DNA from: Sinomicrobium sp. | GTDB lineage: Bacteria; Bacteroidota; Bacteroidia; Flavobacteriales; Flavobacteriaceae | Reading direction: 5' to 3' | Length of the DNA: 64,000 nt | NCBI GenBank assembly: GCA_029266035.1 | Contig: JAJUFH010000001.1 | Coordinates: forward strand, 310,001 to 374,000 | In this document: in pieces, positions 25,902 to 36,465 of the stretch | Numbering within the stretch: the stretch's first letter is position 1 | How the letters are laid out: every line of letters starts with the position of its first letter | Notes under the pieces: model-generated | The model's input: the letters and a program-made list of their open reading frames with translations, nothing else | Database searches by the model: none | What the model was told of the DNA's origin: nothing | Made by a program: the position numbers and the translations under genes

Positions 25902-26405
25902 CTAATAAAAGGATATACTAAACTCCATGGCCTGATTTGGAAAATAATCTTTTAAACGACTGGTAGCGGTTCCTCCTTCGTTTTCGTTGTCACTGTTATA
26001 TGCCGGGGAACGTCCGTCGTACTCCACACCATCTTCAGTTGTTACGGTTCCTACAAACGAAATCACGGATTCCGAATCAAGGCTTTCCGGGTTAATCTCC
26101 AAGGCAGATAACACCTCGGCTATAGGCAACTCTATAGCGGTAGGAAAGGAAGTTACCTCCGCAACAACGGCAATGCTACCATCGTACTCTGCCGTAAGAA
26201 CGAAACTTACAGCATTGTCGTTGGGATCCCACAATGTTCCCGTAAGCGCTTCTGAATCCAATTCTAAAAGGTTAAAACTGGTTTCTGGCATAGTTTCGAA
26301 GGAGATAAACCCTCCGTGATCGGTGATATCCTGCAAGGTATTATAATCCTTAGAACACCCGAAGAACAGCAATATACCCAGTAAAAATCTAATACTCTGT
26401 TTCAT
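25902..26405 (-). CDS. Small SusCD-associated surface lipoprotein, unknown function
   Basis: Starting at the ATG at 26405 the protein has 167 residues with a signal MKQSIRFLLGILLFFGC (Cys17). A longer frame to 26558 overlaps susD and adds no signal. The mature part has a DPNDNAVSFVLTAEYDG segment, an FPTAIELPIAEVLSALEI segment and a terminal AMEFSISFY. The layout recalls accessory binding lipoproteins (SusE-like) placed after susD, but I cannot assign a family. It is the last gene of the sigma/FecR/SusCD locus. Confidence 0.78.
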   Translation of the reverse strand: MKQSIRFLLGILLFFGCSKDYNTLQDITDHGGFISFETMPETSFNLLELDSEALTGTLWDPNDNAVSFVLTAEYDGSIAVVAEVTSFPTAIELPIAEVLSALEINPESLDSESVISFVGTVTTEDGVEYDGRSPAYNSDNENEGGTATSRLKDYFPNQAMEFSISFY

Positions 26406-26484
26406 ACTATATTTTTTTTCAACATTGTCAAAATACGAGAATACCTCTTGTTTGATGTTTATCATTTTGCTCATCTGATGGTGA

Positions 26485-28095
26485 TTATTTAATAAAACCA
26501 TCCGGATTCGTATCCCAAAACACTTTTTCAAAATTTCTCTTTTGTGTGATGGAAGCATTTCGCTGTGTCTCTAATTCTGAGTACGGAAAACTCCTTGGGA
26601 ATGTAGGGTCGTCATCGTCTATAGGTACTTGTATATCCGACGGATACCCAGTTCTACGATACGCATTATAGGCTTCGAGAGAATTACCGTAACCGGCAAG
26701 ATAATACTCCTTGATAACCACATCCAGCTTTTCTTCGTTTGTGGCAGCTGCATTGAACCTATCCATCACATCGGCCACATAGGTATCTACCTCTGCACTT
26801 CCCGGAACGTAGGGCGACGTTATATTACCGAAATTTATCACTTTGTGCATAGATGCTCTTACCCCCTCTTCCAACAGTGTTGCCGGGTCACCATCTGAGC
26901 CCACAGTAAGAGCTGCCTCGGCCTGAAGAAACTTCATAAACGATGTTGTTATAAGAGGCAAAATACCCGCCCCTCCTAAATTATTAGTACTGCTCGGAGC
27001 ATCGACAAATTGATCTTCATCAAATGCGCCCCCACCGGGATAAACTCCGTATACAGACCTCAACAAATTATCTCCCCGTCCGGTGCGATCTTCTCCGTGG
27101 TCGTAGCCCCAATAATGATCGCCGAGATAGCAATAATCTACGCTGGGATCACCCTGACAAGGCAAATATGGAGGACCGCTAAAAGGGTCTACATCAGACT
27201 GGCGATAGATATAATAACGAATTCTAGGATCTCTTACACTTTTGTCGTTGAGGAGTAAATTCATAAAATAATTACCCATATATTCTCCAAAACCACTGAC
27301 ATATCCTCTTGTAAAATAGGGATGTCTACTTTCGGGTTGCGCCACAGTGCTATAGGTATACTGAAAATCCTCTGCCTCGGTATCTATAAGATCTTTGGCC
27401 AAGAGTGCGTTGATTTCTCCTTTTAAATCAGCAACTCCTATATCGGCACTTGCCAGTCGTGTCTGCACCAGAATGCGCAATTTCAAGGAATTGGCAAAGG
27501 CTATCCACTTTTCCTTGTCTCCCTGATAGAACAAATCGGATGAAAAGTTGAAAGTTGAAGCCTCAATACCTGCGAGTGCCTCATCGATATCCGACAATAC
27601 CATTTTATACAAATCTGCCCCCTCATCTAATTTAGGGTCGGAATACTCTGCCGTATTAATAGCTTCGGAATAGGGTATTTTACCCACGTAATCTACCATA
27701 GTCACCGTAAGATATCCCATTAAAAGCTTACTGATAGCACTGTGAAAAAGCAGAGTGTTATCTTCTTTGGCTTGTTCCTGTATAGTTCTGGCATTGTTAA
27801 GAGCTTCATAGTAGGTTTCCCATTCAGCACTATCTGCACCATCGAGAACATCGGTAGAAACTATGGCTCCGTACGGGCTTGTCATACCTTCATAACGCAT
27901 CACATCATCTGTATTGAGTATCATCCAACCCATAAAATGCTGAAAAAGGTACTGCATCTCGTTTAATAGATACTCCGGATCGGCGCTTTCAGGAGTTAAA
28001 TAGTTGGGGTTATCCTGAAGGTCGAAGTTTGAGACTTCACACCCCATTAGTAGCAGGGAAGTCAAAACACTTATGCAAAAATGTTTCAGTTTCAT
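26485..28095 (-). CDS. SusD/RagB-type lipoprotein of the SusD-like_2 group
   Basis: The protein has 536 residues and a lipobox at LLLMGC (Cys19). The start NFDLQDNPNYLTPESADPEYLLNEMQ and the KEKWIAFANSLKLRILVQTR block are characteristic of the SusD-like_2 branch (PF12771), which differs from the canonical SusD family. It sits 22 bases downstream of its susC partner. As there are no carbohydrate-active enzymes next to it, the ligand is open. It should form the lid of the SusC transporter on the cell surface. Confidence 0.93.
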   Translation of the reverse strand: MKLKHFCISVLTSLLLMGCEVSNFDLQDNPNYLTPESADPEYLLNEMQYLFQHFMGWMILNTDDVMRYEGMTSPYGAIVSTDVLDGADSAEWETYYEALNNARTIQEQAKEDNTLLFHSAISKLLMGYLTVTMVDYVGKIPYSEAINTAEYSDPKLDEGADLYKMVLSDIDEALAGIEASTFNFSSDLFYQGDKEKWIAFANSLKLRILVQTRLASADIGVADLKGEINALLAKDLIDTEAEDFQYTYSTVAQPESRHPYFTRGYVSGFGEYMGNYFMNLLLNDKSVRDPRIRYYIYRQSDVDPFSGPPYLPCQGDPSVDYCYLGDHYWGYDHGEDRTGRGDNLLRSVYGVYPGGGAFDEDQFVDAPSSTNNLGGAGILPLITTSFMKFLQAEAALTVGSDGDPATLLEEGVRASMHKVINFGNITSPYVPGSAEVDTYVADVMDRFNAAATNEEKLDVVIKEYYLAGYGNSLEAYNAYRRTGYPSDIQVPIDDDDPTFPRSFPYSELETQRNASITQKRNFEKVFWDTNPDGFIK

Positions 28096-28117
28096 ATATC
28101 TGTTTTTTTAAGGTGTA

Positions 28118-31100
28118 TCAAAATGTTGCTGTTATCCCAAAGGCGATTCTTTTAGTAGAAGGAACAGTACTGTACCCTCTGAATCCATTACTTTCGGGAT
28201 CGTAGTTTACATAGGTAGGGAAATTCGGAGCCTTATACCACAAGTTTCTTCCTGAAAGGGTGAAATCTATCCTTTTGAAAGGCAGTTTCATCCCATCGGT
28301 CTTTTCAAGAGTATATCCTATCGAAATTTCCCGCAACCGAAACAGAGAGGTATCCCAACTCGACAGGTCGTTTGGGTTGTAGTAGTTCGAATAGCCAATC
28401 CTCCCGGAGTTCAACTGAATGGTGTTGGGTATTTTATCACCATTGGCATCTAATAAAGGTTCGCCGGAATCGTTATCGGCAAGATAACCTGGTATTACAA
28501 ATGAACGGTCTCTGTCTTCAGTATCTCTGGTCACCCCTCTTTGTAACATACGGCTCACTACATTAGAGTATATTTCTCCTCCATGGCGGTATTCTACCTG
28601 TGCGGAGAAGGTAAAACCTTTGTACGACACATTATTGATGGTAGTCAACTTCCAATCGGGATTGGGATCGCCAATAACCTTATCGGCCAATCCCACATCT
28701 GCACTGTTGATTACCTCTCCAACACGTGTACCTCCTCCGTTACCGCTAATCAAAAGATTGCCGTCTTCGTCTCTGAGCGCATAGTCTCCTTTTATCACGC
28801 CAAAGGGTTGACCTACTACCGCAAAACGATCTCCTATAACATTGATATCAGCCCCCGTAGATGTGGTCTCGACCACTAGAGATTCATCGGCTGTAAAAAT
28901 ATTTCTCAGGTTCCACCGCAGATTTTTATTTCGGATGACATCTATCCCCAAATCGACTTCAACCCCCTTGTTATCCACTCTACCGAGGTTGATGTATTGT
29001 GTGTCATAACCCGAAGATCCCGCCAATGGAGAGTCGACAATCTGATCTTCCGAAATTCTTTTGTAAAGAGAGGTCTCTAAAGTCACTCTGTTTCGGAACA
29101 ACTTGGCCTCTACCCCTATTTCAAATTCCCGGTGCAATTCCGGTCTTAAATCCGGATTGGCATAACGGGTACTGAAGCGATTGGTCACCGGATAAGAGCC
29201 GTCATACGCTGCAAACCGCAGCGGATCTATGATCAAGGTACTTCGCGTTCTATACGCTTCCGGATATCCAGAAGAGGTAGCATAAGCTCCCCGTATCTTC
29301 AAATAATTGACCACATCACCCCCGAAATCAAAAGCCGAAGTCGGGATAAAAGAAATTGAAGCACCGGGATAGAACAGCGATTGGTTCTCTTTTTCAACAG
29401 TGCTTCCCCAGTCATTCCTTCCAGACAGTGTAGCGTAGAGATAGTCTTTATAAGCAAACTGGAACTGCCCGAACAAGCCGAGCATGTTCTCGTCTGTGGT
29501 CGTATAGTCAGATTGCGTAGTACTGTAATTAGAGGGACGGAAAAAATCGTAAACGATTTGACTTGAAGAGGCTGACAAACTCGAGGCGTATCTGGTTATC
29601 TTAGAATTGGCACCTACTTGGGCTTCAAGGTTCAAGTCATCGGTTAAATCGTAATTAAAAGAGGCCATCAAAGTTTGGTTTACAACAGTCTCTTCTCTCG
29701 ATTCCAGGTTCAGATATCCGTATTTGTACACGTCATCGTTATATCCTCCCTTGTTTGAATAATCAAAACTGTTGTAATGTTGGTTGTCTAAACCGACCCT
29801 ATAGGTCAGATTCAACATATCGTTTACGGCATAATCGGCTGCAAAGGTACCGTACATCCGAGCCACTTTCACTTGAGTTCCACTATTGTGTAGAATCCAA
29901 AGAGGGTTGGTGTTGTTCCTGTAGTACACCGATTCTCCGGTCAATGGGTTTTCATAGGGCAATTCAGTAAGGTCTATCCATCTGGGTAAGTGAAATACGG
30001 CGTCAAAAATATCAGCTGCATTGACCAAATCTACTTTCCTAGTAGAGTGATTTAACGTTGCGGACAAACTAAACCTATCGCTCAACTGAGCTTTTCCTCC
30101 CACACTGACATTAAAACGTTTCAAGTCGTTATTGGCAATAATCCCCGACTCATCGGTATAACCGGCAGACACATTAAAAGCCACTTTTTCCATAGATGTC
30201 GCCACAGTGAGTGAATGTGTGGTTCCTATACCTGTCCTAAAAATATTTCTGACATTGTTGGGCTTGGCTTGAATGGGAATGGTGAGACCGTCATACTCGG
30301 GAAAGATATCTCCCAACGATGCATAAGGATGTGGTGCAGTACCGATTTCAGAAAAGGCCGGACCAAAATTGGACACCCCCGTAGGTGTAAAGTCTCCTTC
30401 TCCTCCATTGGAATACTTGTTTTGAAATTCGGGCATTTGCGATACCGAATTGACGTATAATGTAGACGAATAGGTTGCCGTAGTTTGGGCCTCTCCCACC
30501 ATGGCCGACCCGCTTTTAGTCTCGACCAAAATCACTCCGTTCCTCCCTTCACTACCGTAGAGTACAGCGGCATTAAACCCCTTTAAAATATTGATACTTT
30601 TGATATCGTTGGGATCCAAGTCTCGCAACAAGCCGTTAAAGGGAACGCCATTAACCACAATAAGTGGATTATTGGAACCCGTCAACGAAATATTACCCCT
30701 GATGAGTATGGGGGAATCGGAACCTGTTTGTCCACTTGCCGGAGTTATATTTACCCCAGCTACTTTTCCCTGCAGAGTACGGGCCAAATCGGCCTCTGGA
30801 CGTTTTTCAACTTCTTCGCTCGAAACTTGGGTTATGGCATATCCGAGGGCTTTTTTCGATTTTTTAATCCCCTGTGCAGTGACCACCACTTCTTCTAAAG
30901 ATTCAGCGCTTTCTTTCAAAGCTATGTTTAGGGTAGTTTGACCGTCTACAACTACTTCTTCTGTTTTATATCCTATATACGAAAAAGTGAGAATATCCGT
31001 ATCTTGAACCGTTATGCTATACTTACCGTCGAAGTCGGTTATAGTCCCCCTACTACTCCCCTTGACAATAACATTCACTCCGGGCAAGGGGGATCCATCA

Positions 31101-31534
31101 GGTTCTGATGTTACCGTTCCGCTAAGTTCAAATTGTTGAACTTCCGGCTTAACCACTTGGTCAACATCTTGTTTTTTAACGATGTTTATCCTTTTTCCGG
31201 TTAGAATCTCATAAGTCAAATCGCTTGAAGACAGTATTTTACTCAATAAATCTCCGACGTTTATCTTCCCTTTCTTTAGAGATACTTGCGGAAGTTCTTT
31301 AATTCTTTCAGTTCGGTAATTGATGAGGTAGTCTGTTTGTCTTTTAATAAGCTTGATTGCTTCTACAGCGGGTATGGTAATATTGTTCTCAACGACGATT
31401 TCGGTTTGAGAGAACCCGCTTTTTGAAGTAAAGCCAAAGGCGACCAAACAAAACAGTACAATATAGACCCTCATTAAAAATAGCGTTATCCTTTTCCCCT
31501 TGAGGAAAAAGTGGTTGGCATTCCTATTTTCCAT
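28118..31534 (-). CDS. SusC/RagA TonB-linked receptor with N-terminal STN domain
   Basis: This is a 1138-residue outer-membrane receptor. A signal peptide ends near SKSGFSQ. The STN domain is about 45-120 (AVEAIKLIKRQTDYLINY, GDLLSKILSSSDLTYEI), the carboxypeptidase-regulatory domain about 137-220 (GTVTSEPDGSPLPGVNV), a TonB box EEVVVTAQG follows, then a plug with GSEGRNGVILVETKSG and the barrel. The STN domain pairs with the FecR gene upstream. The susC-to-fecR gap of 235 bases leaves room for a separate sigma-dependent promoter. Confidence 0.95.
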   Translation of the reverse strand: MENRNANHFFLKGKRITLFLMRVYIVLFCLVAFGFTSKSGFSQTEIVVENNITIPAVEAIKLIKRQTDYLINYRTERIKELPQVSLKKGKINVGDLLSKILSSSDLTYEILTGKRINIVKKQDVDQVVKPEVQQFELSGTVTSEPDGSPLPGVNVIVKGSSRGTITDFDGKYSITVQDTDILTFSYIGYKTEEVVVDGQTTLNIALKESAESLEEVVVTAQGIKKSKKALGYAITQVSSEEVEKRPEADLARTLQGKVAGVNITPASGQTGSDSPILIRGNISLTGSNNPLIVVNGVPFNGLLRDLDPNDIKSINILKGFNAAVLYGSEGRNGVILVETKSGSAMVGEAQTTATYSSTLYVNSVSQMPEFQNKYSNGGEGDFTPTGVSNFGPAFSEIGTAPHPYASLGDIFPEYDGLTIPIQAKPNNVRNIFRTGIGTTHSLTVATSMEKVAFNVSAGYTDESGIIANNDLKRFNVSVGGKAQLSDRFSLSATLNHSTRKVDLVNAADIFDAVFHLPRWIDLTELPYENPLTGESVYYRNNTNPLWILHNSGTQVKVARMYGTFAADYAVNDMLNLTYRVGLDNQHYNSFDYSNKGGYNDDVYKYGYLNLESREETVVNQTLMASFNYDLTDDLNLEAQVGANSKITRYASSLSASSSQIVYDFFRPSNYSTTQSDYTTTDENMLGLFGQFQFAYKDYLYATLSGRNDWGSTVEKENQSLFYPGASISFIPTSAFDFGGDVVNYLKIRGAYATSSGYPEAYRTRSTLIIDPLRFAAYDGSYPVTNRFSTRYANPDLRPELHREFEIGVEAKLFRNRVTLETSLYKRISEDQIVDSPLAGSSGYDTQYINLGRVDNKGVEVDLGIDVIRNKNLRWNLRNIFTADESLVVETTSTGADINVIGDRFAVVGQPFGVIKGDYALRDEDGNLLISGNGGGTRVGEVINSADVGLADKVIGDPNPDWKLTTINNVSYKGFTFSAQVEYRHGGEIYSNVVSRMLQRGVTRDTEDRDRSFVIPGYLADNDSGEPLLDANGDKIPNTIQLNSGRIGYSNYYNPNDLSSWDTSLFRLREISIGYTLEKTDGMKLPFKRIDFTLSGRNLWYKAPNFPTYVNYDPESNGFRGYSTVPSTKRIAFGITATF

Positions 31535-31769
31535 AAATTTGTTTTTTCTTCGGTTATTAACTGATGAATACTACAAGGGAATTGTTCAGCGTTGTGGAAG
31601 ACCGGAACTTTTCCCTTTTTTATTTCTAAAGCTAGGCAAAACCTAAGGCTTGCTATTTTTTTTTCATAGGCAGTTTTTTTTATATTTTATCATCCAAATT
31701 TTGCCGTGTCTATCTCGACTAAAGGTCGAATGCTTGTCCTATATCCAACACCCCAACAACAGTGAGTTG

Positions 31770-32912
31770 TTATTTAATAATCACTTGTTTACCAATTATT
31801 TCGTAGGTAATATCCCCAGAAAACATCGGCAACAAATCTTCTATAGGTACACGGCGGCTCAACACGCCCCCAAAACGTATATTCTCCAGCTCCTTATTTT
31901 CAATTTTCACCTCTACGTCATACCATCTAGACAACATCTGCATAATCTCTTTCAGGGGTTTGTCTTCATAACCAAAATAGCCCTCTTTCCACGCCATATA
32001 GTTGTATACTTCAACTTCTTTTACTTCAATTTCTCGAGTACTATCTACAACAATAGCCTGTTTACCTGGTGTCAGCTCTTTTGTAATACTTCCGTTACTC
32101 ACCACGACCTCTCCCTTAACCAAAGTACTGACTATCTGGTCGTCCTCCTTGTAGGCAGATACGTTAAACTCTGTACCTAAGACTTCTATTTCCTGATTTC
32201 GCGTTTTTACCTTAAAACTGCTTCCCTGGTGTTTTGAAGCGGAGGAAACCTCAAAATAAGCTTCACCATAAAGCAATTCTACTACACGAGGCTGTCCTTT
32301 TACAAAAGTATTGGGATACCTGATCTTACTGTCTGAATTAAGCCATATTTTGGTACTGTCTGCCAACTGCAGCAAAAACTCTCCCCCTCGGGGAATGGTC
32401 AAATAGTTGTATACAATTGGATTGTTCCCTTTTTTTTCAGGGGTATACACCACAGCTTCTCCATTGCTACTCATATAATCTGATGTATACGCCTCCCCCT
32501 CTTTTAAAGCCACTTCGGTACCATCGTCCAGAGTGAGAATGGCTTTACTACCACCCATTTCTATCACGGTTTCTTCAGGGATAATCTCCTTGTCTAAACC
32601 ACCGTAAAAATAGGCTCCGACAGCAACGGACAATGCAATGCAAGCCGCCGCTCCATAACTCCAATACCTCTTTCTTTTTATACTGGTATCAACTATTGAA
32701 TTTCGCTGTTTTAAATGGTCCATTTCAACAGTTAATCTCTTCCAATTTGCTGTCTTGTCTACCTGCGGATAACCCTTAGAATATAAAAACTCTTCCTCCC
32801 GACGAAAACGATCCCGGTGTTTCTCAGATTCTTCATACCAGCGGTCAAAAGTTTCCTTTTCTTCTGCCGTTAAAATATTCAGCAACTTCTTTATGATATT
32901 TATGTATTCCAT
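31770..32912 (-). CDS. FecR family anti-sigma regulator
   Basis: Starting at the ATG at 32912 (MEYINIIKKLLN) the protein has 380 residues; a start at 32960 would add 16 residues of low plausibility. The N-terminal cytoplasmic helical part runs to about 80, a membrane segment lies at about 84-104 (WSYGAAACIALSVAVGAYFY), the FecR domain at about 190-290 (LTIPRGGEFLLQLADSTKIWLN, YGEAYFEV) and a DUF4974 C-terminal domain at about 315-380. It pairs with the ECF sigma gene at 33197. Confidence 0.94.
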   Translation of the reverse strand: MEYINIIKKLLNILTAEEKETFDRWYEESEKHRDRFRREEEFLYSKGYPQVDKTANWKRLTVEMDHLKQRNSIVDTSIKRKRYWSYGAAACIALSVAVGAYFYGGLDKEIIPEETVIEMGGSKAILTLDDGTEVALKEGEAYTSDYMSSNGEAVVYTPEKKGNNPIVYNYLTIPRGGEFLLQLADSTKIWLNSDSKIRYPNTFVKGQPRVVELLYGEAYFEVSSASKHQGSSFKVKTRNQEIEVLGTEFNVSAYKEDDQIVSTLVKGEVVVSNGSITKELTPGKQAIVVDSTREIEVKEVEVYNYMAWKEGYFGYEDKPLKEIMQMLSRWYDVEVKIENKELENIRFGGVLSRRVPIEDLLPMFSGDITYEIIGKQVIIK

Positions 32913-33196
32913 AATCCCCTTCGTGTAATTCCTTTTGGGCAGAACATCACTCAACATCAATATATCGCTTTTATTTTTAGATGTTTTTGGCGACTCTCTT
33001 ACACATAAGACAATGTTTTTTGCAAATAGACGTCAAAAAAGAATAATTTTTTTTGTTTTTTTTCAAAATTAAAGATTTCACCTATCCCAATCATCAACAA
33101 CATACCTCTACATATCAATCATTTACACTGGGGATATCCCTAAATAATTTGGTGGCAATAATTCTAAAAAATTGAGGAGTAAAAAGAGGTCTTATC

Positions 33197-33757
33197 TTAT
33201 GGAAAGCTCTTTTTAGACAGTGGCAAAGATTCAGCAATCTTATTTTGAGCTCTTTTCAAGTAAGTCTTTACCGTACTTACAGACACTTCCATTTCTTCGG
33301 CAATAGCGCGGTAATTGTAATCGTTGTAAAACCACAACTTAAAAACCTGTTGCATTTGGGCAGGAAAAGTGTTGATCATTTCTGCAACTGCTTGTGAGAA
33401 GACTATTTTCTCCATAGCATTCTCATTTCTGATAAGCGGATCGTATTCGTGTAGTACCGCTATGTGAAAATCTATATATTCTAAATCGTCCGTTATTTTA
33501 AGGGATTTTAGAATATTTATACACCTGTGTTTTACCATGGTGTACAAATATCCCTTTACAGAAATTCTCACATTCAATTTATCAGCGTTTTGCCAGATAT
33601 AGATAAAAACTTCCTGAACTACGTCTTCACTTTGCTCCATATTTTTTAGGTAGTGATTGGCGTAGTGCACCAATTCTTCAAAAAACTGATCAAAAAGTTT
33701 TTTAAATACTGTTCGGTTTCCCTGCTGTATTTCTGCAAAAATAAATCTTAGCTCCAT
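33197..33757 (-). CDS. ECF RNA polymerase sigma-70 factor
   Basis: This 186-residue sigma factor has region 2 at about 25-95 (YANHYLKNMEQSEDVVQEVFIYIWQ, VKGYLYTMVKHRCINILK) and region 4 at about 125-180 (FPAQMQQVFKLWFYNDYNYRAIAEEM, VSVSTVKTYLKRAQNKIAE). It is co-directional with and upstream of fecR (gap 284 bases), the standard order. It likely activates susC-susD-lipoprotein transcription when the receptor is occupied. Confidence 0.94.
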   Translation of the reverse strand: MELRFIFAEIQQGNRTVFKKLFDQFFEELVHYANHYLKNMEQSEDVVQEVFIYIWQNADKLNVRISVKGYLYTMVKHRCINILKSLKITDDLEYIDFHIAVLHEYDPLIRNENAMEKIVFSQAVAEMINTFPAQMQQVFKLWFYNDYNYRAIAEEMEVSVSTVKTYLKRAQNKIAESLPLSKKSFP

Positions 33758-34125
33758 AACAGTCCACTTGAGGCACCCACTGCTTGGACAACTTCTAAAT
33801 GCCTGTATAAATTTTACCTGATGTACATTTATATTTTTTACTGCTGTTCAATATTAAAACCTCATCAGAAAACACCTATTCATTGTAGATATTAACTCAG
33901 AATACTTTAAAGATAAGTAAAAAACACCAGCTTAATAAAGTGTATCGCGACAAGGCATTTAGGCTTTGGCAATATTGCTTCGACAGATAGCCTCAAATGT
34001 ACCAAAAAAATACAATACGAATAATGAAATATATCACCAGACTTCGGGACAGTACTAAAAAACGTCAAAAGCCATAATCTATATCCCCCTTAAAGTACCA
34101 GAAAAGTTTACCTTAAAATACAAGC
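33758..34125. other. Intergenic stretch without visible gene
   Basis: 368 bases, A+T-rich, separate the ECF sigma start from the der stop. I see no tRNA, no clear hairpin terminator and no coding frame. It probably holds the sigma-gene promoter, but no good TAnnTTTG match was found on the minus strand. Confidence 0.5.
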
Positions 34126-35430
34126 CTATTTCTTCCTGAAATAAACCTCTACAGGCACCCCGTTAAAACCGAAGTGCTCCCGGAGTTTGTTTTCTACAAA
34201 ACGGCGGTACGGATCCTTGATATACTGCGGTAAATTGGCAAAAAAGACAAATTGCGGTGTGGGGGTAGGCAGTTGTGTGCAGAACTTTACCTTGATGTAT
34301 TTGCCTTTATTTGAGGGCGGCGGTGTCTTTTCGATAATAGGCAGCATCACCTCATTGAGTTTACTGGTTCCCACTCTTTTACTCCTGTTTTGGTATACCT
34401 CGACTGCTGTTTCTATCGCCTTATAAATACGCTGTTTGGTCAGGGCCGAAATAAACAGTATAGGCACGTCGGTAAAGGGTTCTATCAGCTTTCGTATTTT
34501 TTGTTCAAAGGCCTTGGTAGTATGGGTATCTTTTTCTACCAAGTCCCATTTGTTTACGAGGATAACTATCCCTTTACGGTTTCGCTGAGCCAGCCAGAAT
34601 ATGCTTTGGTCCTGTCCTTCAAAGCCACGGGTAGCATCGATTAACAACAGACAAACATCACTGTGTTCAATTGCGCGTACAGAACGCATCACCGAATAGA
34701 ACTCCAAGTCTTCTTTCACCTTGGCTTTTCTTCGTATACCGGCCGTATCTACGAGGTTGAATTCGAAACCGAAACGGTTGTATTTTGTATTGTTACTATC
34801 GCGTGTAGTTCCGGCAATATCGGTAACAATATAGCGGTTTTCGCCTATAAGCGCATTGATAAAGGACGACTTCCCCGCATTGGGACGCCCCACCACAGCA
34901 AACCTCGGCAGTTCATCGTCTACCACTGTTTCATTCTCTGGCAGCCGCTCTACAAGGGCATCGAGAAGTTCGCCCGTACCGCTCCCGTTTATCCCTGAAA
35001 TCGTATAGTAATCGCCCAGCCCGAGTCCGTAAAACTCCACAGCATCGTTTTCACGAGCACTGTTATCAACTTTGTTTACTGCGAGTAAAACAGGCTTGTC
35101 CGTTTGTCGTAACAAGCGGGCTACATCTTCGTCCATTCCGGTAATTCCGGTTTCTACATCCACCACAAAAATAACGACGTCGGCCTCATCGATAGCCAGT
35201 TCTACTTGCTTGTCTATCTCCTGTTCAAAAATGTCGTCACTTCCCATCACGTAACCTCCTGTATCTATCAGAGAGAACTCTTTCCCGTTCCAATCAGCTC
35301 TGCCGTAATGTCTGTCTCTGGTCACTCCGCTTACCGCATCTACTATGGCTTCTCGACGCTGGATAAGACGATTGAACAGGGTAGACTTGCCTACATTGGG
35401 TCTCCCTACGATAGCTACTATATTACTCAT
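34126..35430 (-). CDS. der: Ribosome biogenesis GTPase Der (EngA)
   Basis: This 434-residue GTPase has two tandem G domains. The first starts GRPNVGKST at about residue 9 with DTGGYV and NKVD; the second starts GRPNAGKSS at about 180 with [11 protein letters not shown] and [10 protein letters not shown]-terminal KH-like domain ends [10 protein letters not shown]. Der acts in 50S subunit maturation. It lies next to era (gap 60 bases), so two GTPases for ribosome assembly are co-located. Confidence 0.97.
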   Translation of the reverse strand: MSNIVAIVGRPNVGKSTLFNRLIQRREAIVDAVSGVTRDRHYGRADWNGKEFSLIDTGGYVMGSDDIFEQEIDKQVELAIDEADVVIFVVDVETGITGMDEDVARLLRQTDKPVLLAVNKVDNSARENDAVEFYGLGLGDYYTISGINGSGTGELLDALVERLPENETVVDDELPRFAVVGRPNAGKSSFINALIGENRYIVTDIAGTTRDSNNTKYNRFGFEFNLVDTAGIRRKAKVKEDLEFYSVMRSVRAIEHSDVCLLLIDATRGFEGQDQSIFWLAQRNRKGIVILVNKWDLVEKDTHTTKAFEQKIRKLIEPFTDVPILFISALTKQRIYKAIETAVEVYQNRSKRVGTSKLNEVMLPIIEKTPPPSNKGKYIKVKFCTQLPTPTPQFVFFANLPQYIKDPYRRFVENKLREHFGFNGVPVEVYFRKK

Positions 35431-35490
35431 GTGAAAATTTTTAACAGTGGCAAAGGTAATACAGAAAGCTGTATACCATATAAAAAAATA

Positions 35491-36378
35491 CTACTTCTGG
35501 TCATATCCGAACCTTCGAAGCTGCCGGTTGTTGCTTCTCCAGTCTTTATTCACCTTTACGAAAAGCTCGAGGTGAACTTGTTTATCGAAAAAGGATTCGA
35601 GGTCTCGACGAGCTGCGATACCCACTTTTTTTAAGGCAGCTCCTCTATGGCCGATGATGATTCCTTTTTGCGAATCGCGCTCTACCATAATAACCGAGCG
35701 TATACGGATAATATCTTCTTCTTCAAGAAATTCTTCTGTTTCTACTTCTACGGAATAAGGAATCTCCTTTTTGTAGTAGAGCAGTATTTTTTCTCGTATA
35801 GCCTCGTTGACAAAAAAGCGCTCGGGCTTGTCGGTAATCATGTCTTTGGGATAGAAAGCAGGAGATTCTGGCAATAGTTCGAGTATGCGCTCAAACACTC
35901 CTTGCACATTAAAATTCTGCAAGGCCGAGATAGGGTGAATCTCTGCATTGGGAAGTTGTTCTCTCCAAAAAGCCACCTGGGCTTCCAGTTCCTCTTGGGC
36001 AGAGGTGTCTATCTTATTGAGCAGTAACAAAACCGGGATATCGGTATCTCTCAATTTATTGAAAAACGCCTCGTCTTTCAGTTGCTTTTCTCCAATCTCC
36101 ACCATATAAATCAACACATCGGCATCGTCGAAAGCAGAGCGCACAAAGTCCATCATAGATTCCTGCAGTCTATAAGCGGGTTTGATAATTCCGGGGGTGT
36201 CGGAAAACACCACCTGAAAATCATCACCGCTCACAATGCCGAATATTCGGTGCCTGGTAGTTTGCGCCTTAGAGGTTATAATCGAGAGTTTCTCCCCGAT
36301 AAGGGCATTCATCAGTGTAGACTTCCCCACATTGGGATTTCCTATAATATTTACAAAACCGGCTTTGTGTACAGACAT
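35491..36378 (-). CDS. era: GTPase Era
   Basis: The protein has 295 residues: a G domain with GNPNVGKST (about 13-21), the Era TTRHRIFGIV switch, DTPGI and NKID, then a C-terminal KH domain (IVERDSQKGIIIGHRGAALKKVGIAARRDLESFF). Era binds 16S rRNA 3' end and helps 30S maturation. Length and motifs are standard. It is transcribed towards der. Confidence 0.97.
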   Translation of the reverse strand: MSVHKAGFVNIIGNPNVGKSTLMNALIGEKLSIITSKAQTTRHRIFGIVSGDDFQVVFSDTPGIIKPAYRLQESMMDFVRSAFDDADVLIYMVEIGEKQLKDEAFFNKLRDTDIPVLLLLNKIDTSAQEELEAQVAFWREQLPNAEIHPISALQNFNVQGVFERILELLPESPAFYPKDMITDKPERFFVNEAIREKILLYYKKEIPYSVEVETEEFLEEEDIIRIRSVIMVERDSQKGIIIGHRGAALKKVGIAARRDLESFFDKQVHLELFVKVNKDWRSNNRQLRRFGYDQK

Positions 36379-36465
36379 ACTTATGCTTTATCTAATCAAT
36401 TTGCAAAAGTACTCATTCACAGCGCAAAAACCGGAGAATGCGCAAAAAAATCGGAAAATAATCCT

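Noticed and set aside
25156-25905. 249-codon plus-strand frame overlapping the DUF456 gene
   Set aside because: It is in another frame of the DUF456 gene, then crosses the hairpin at 25632; the translation is Arg/Ser-rich shadow sequence.
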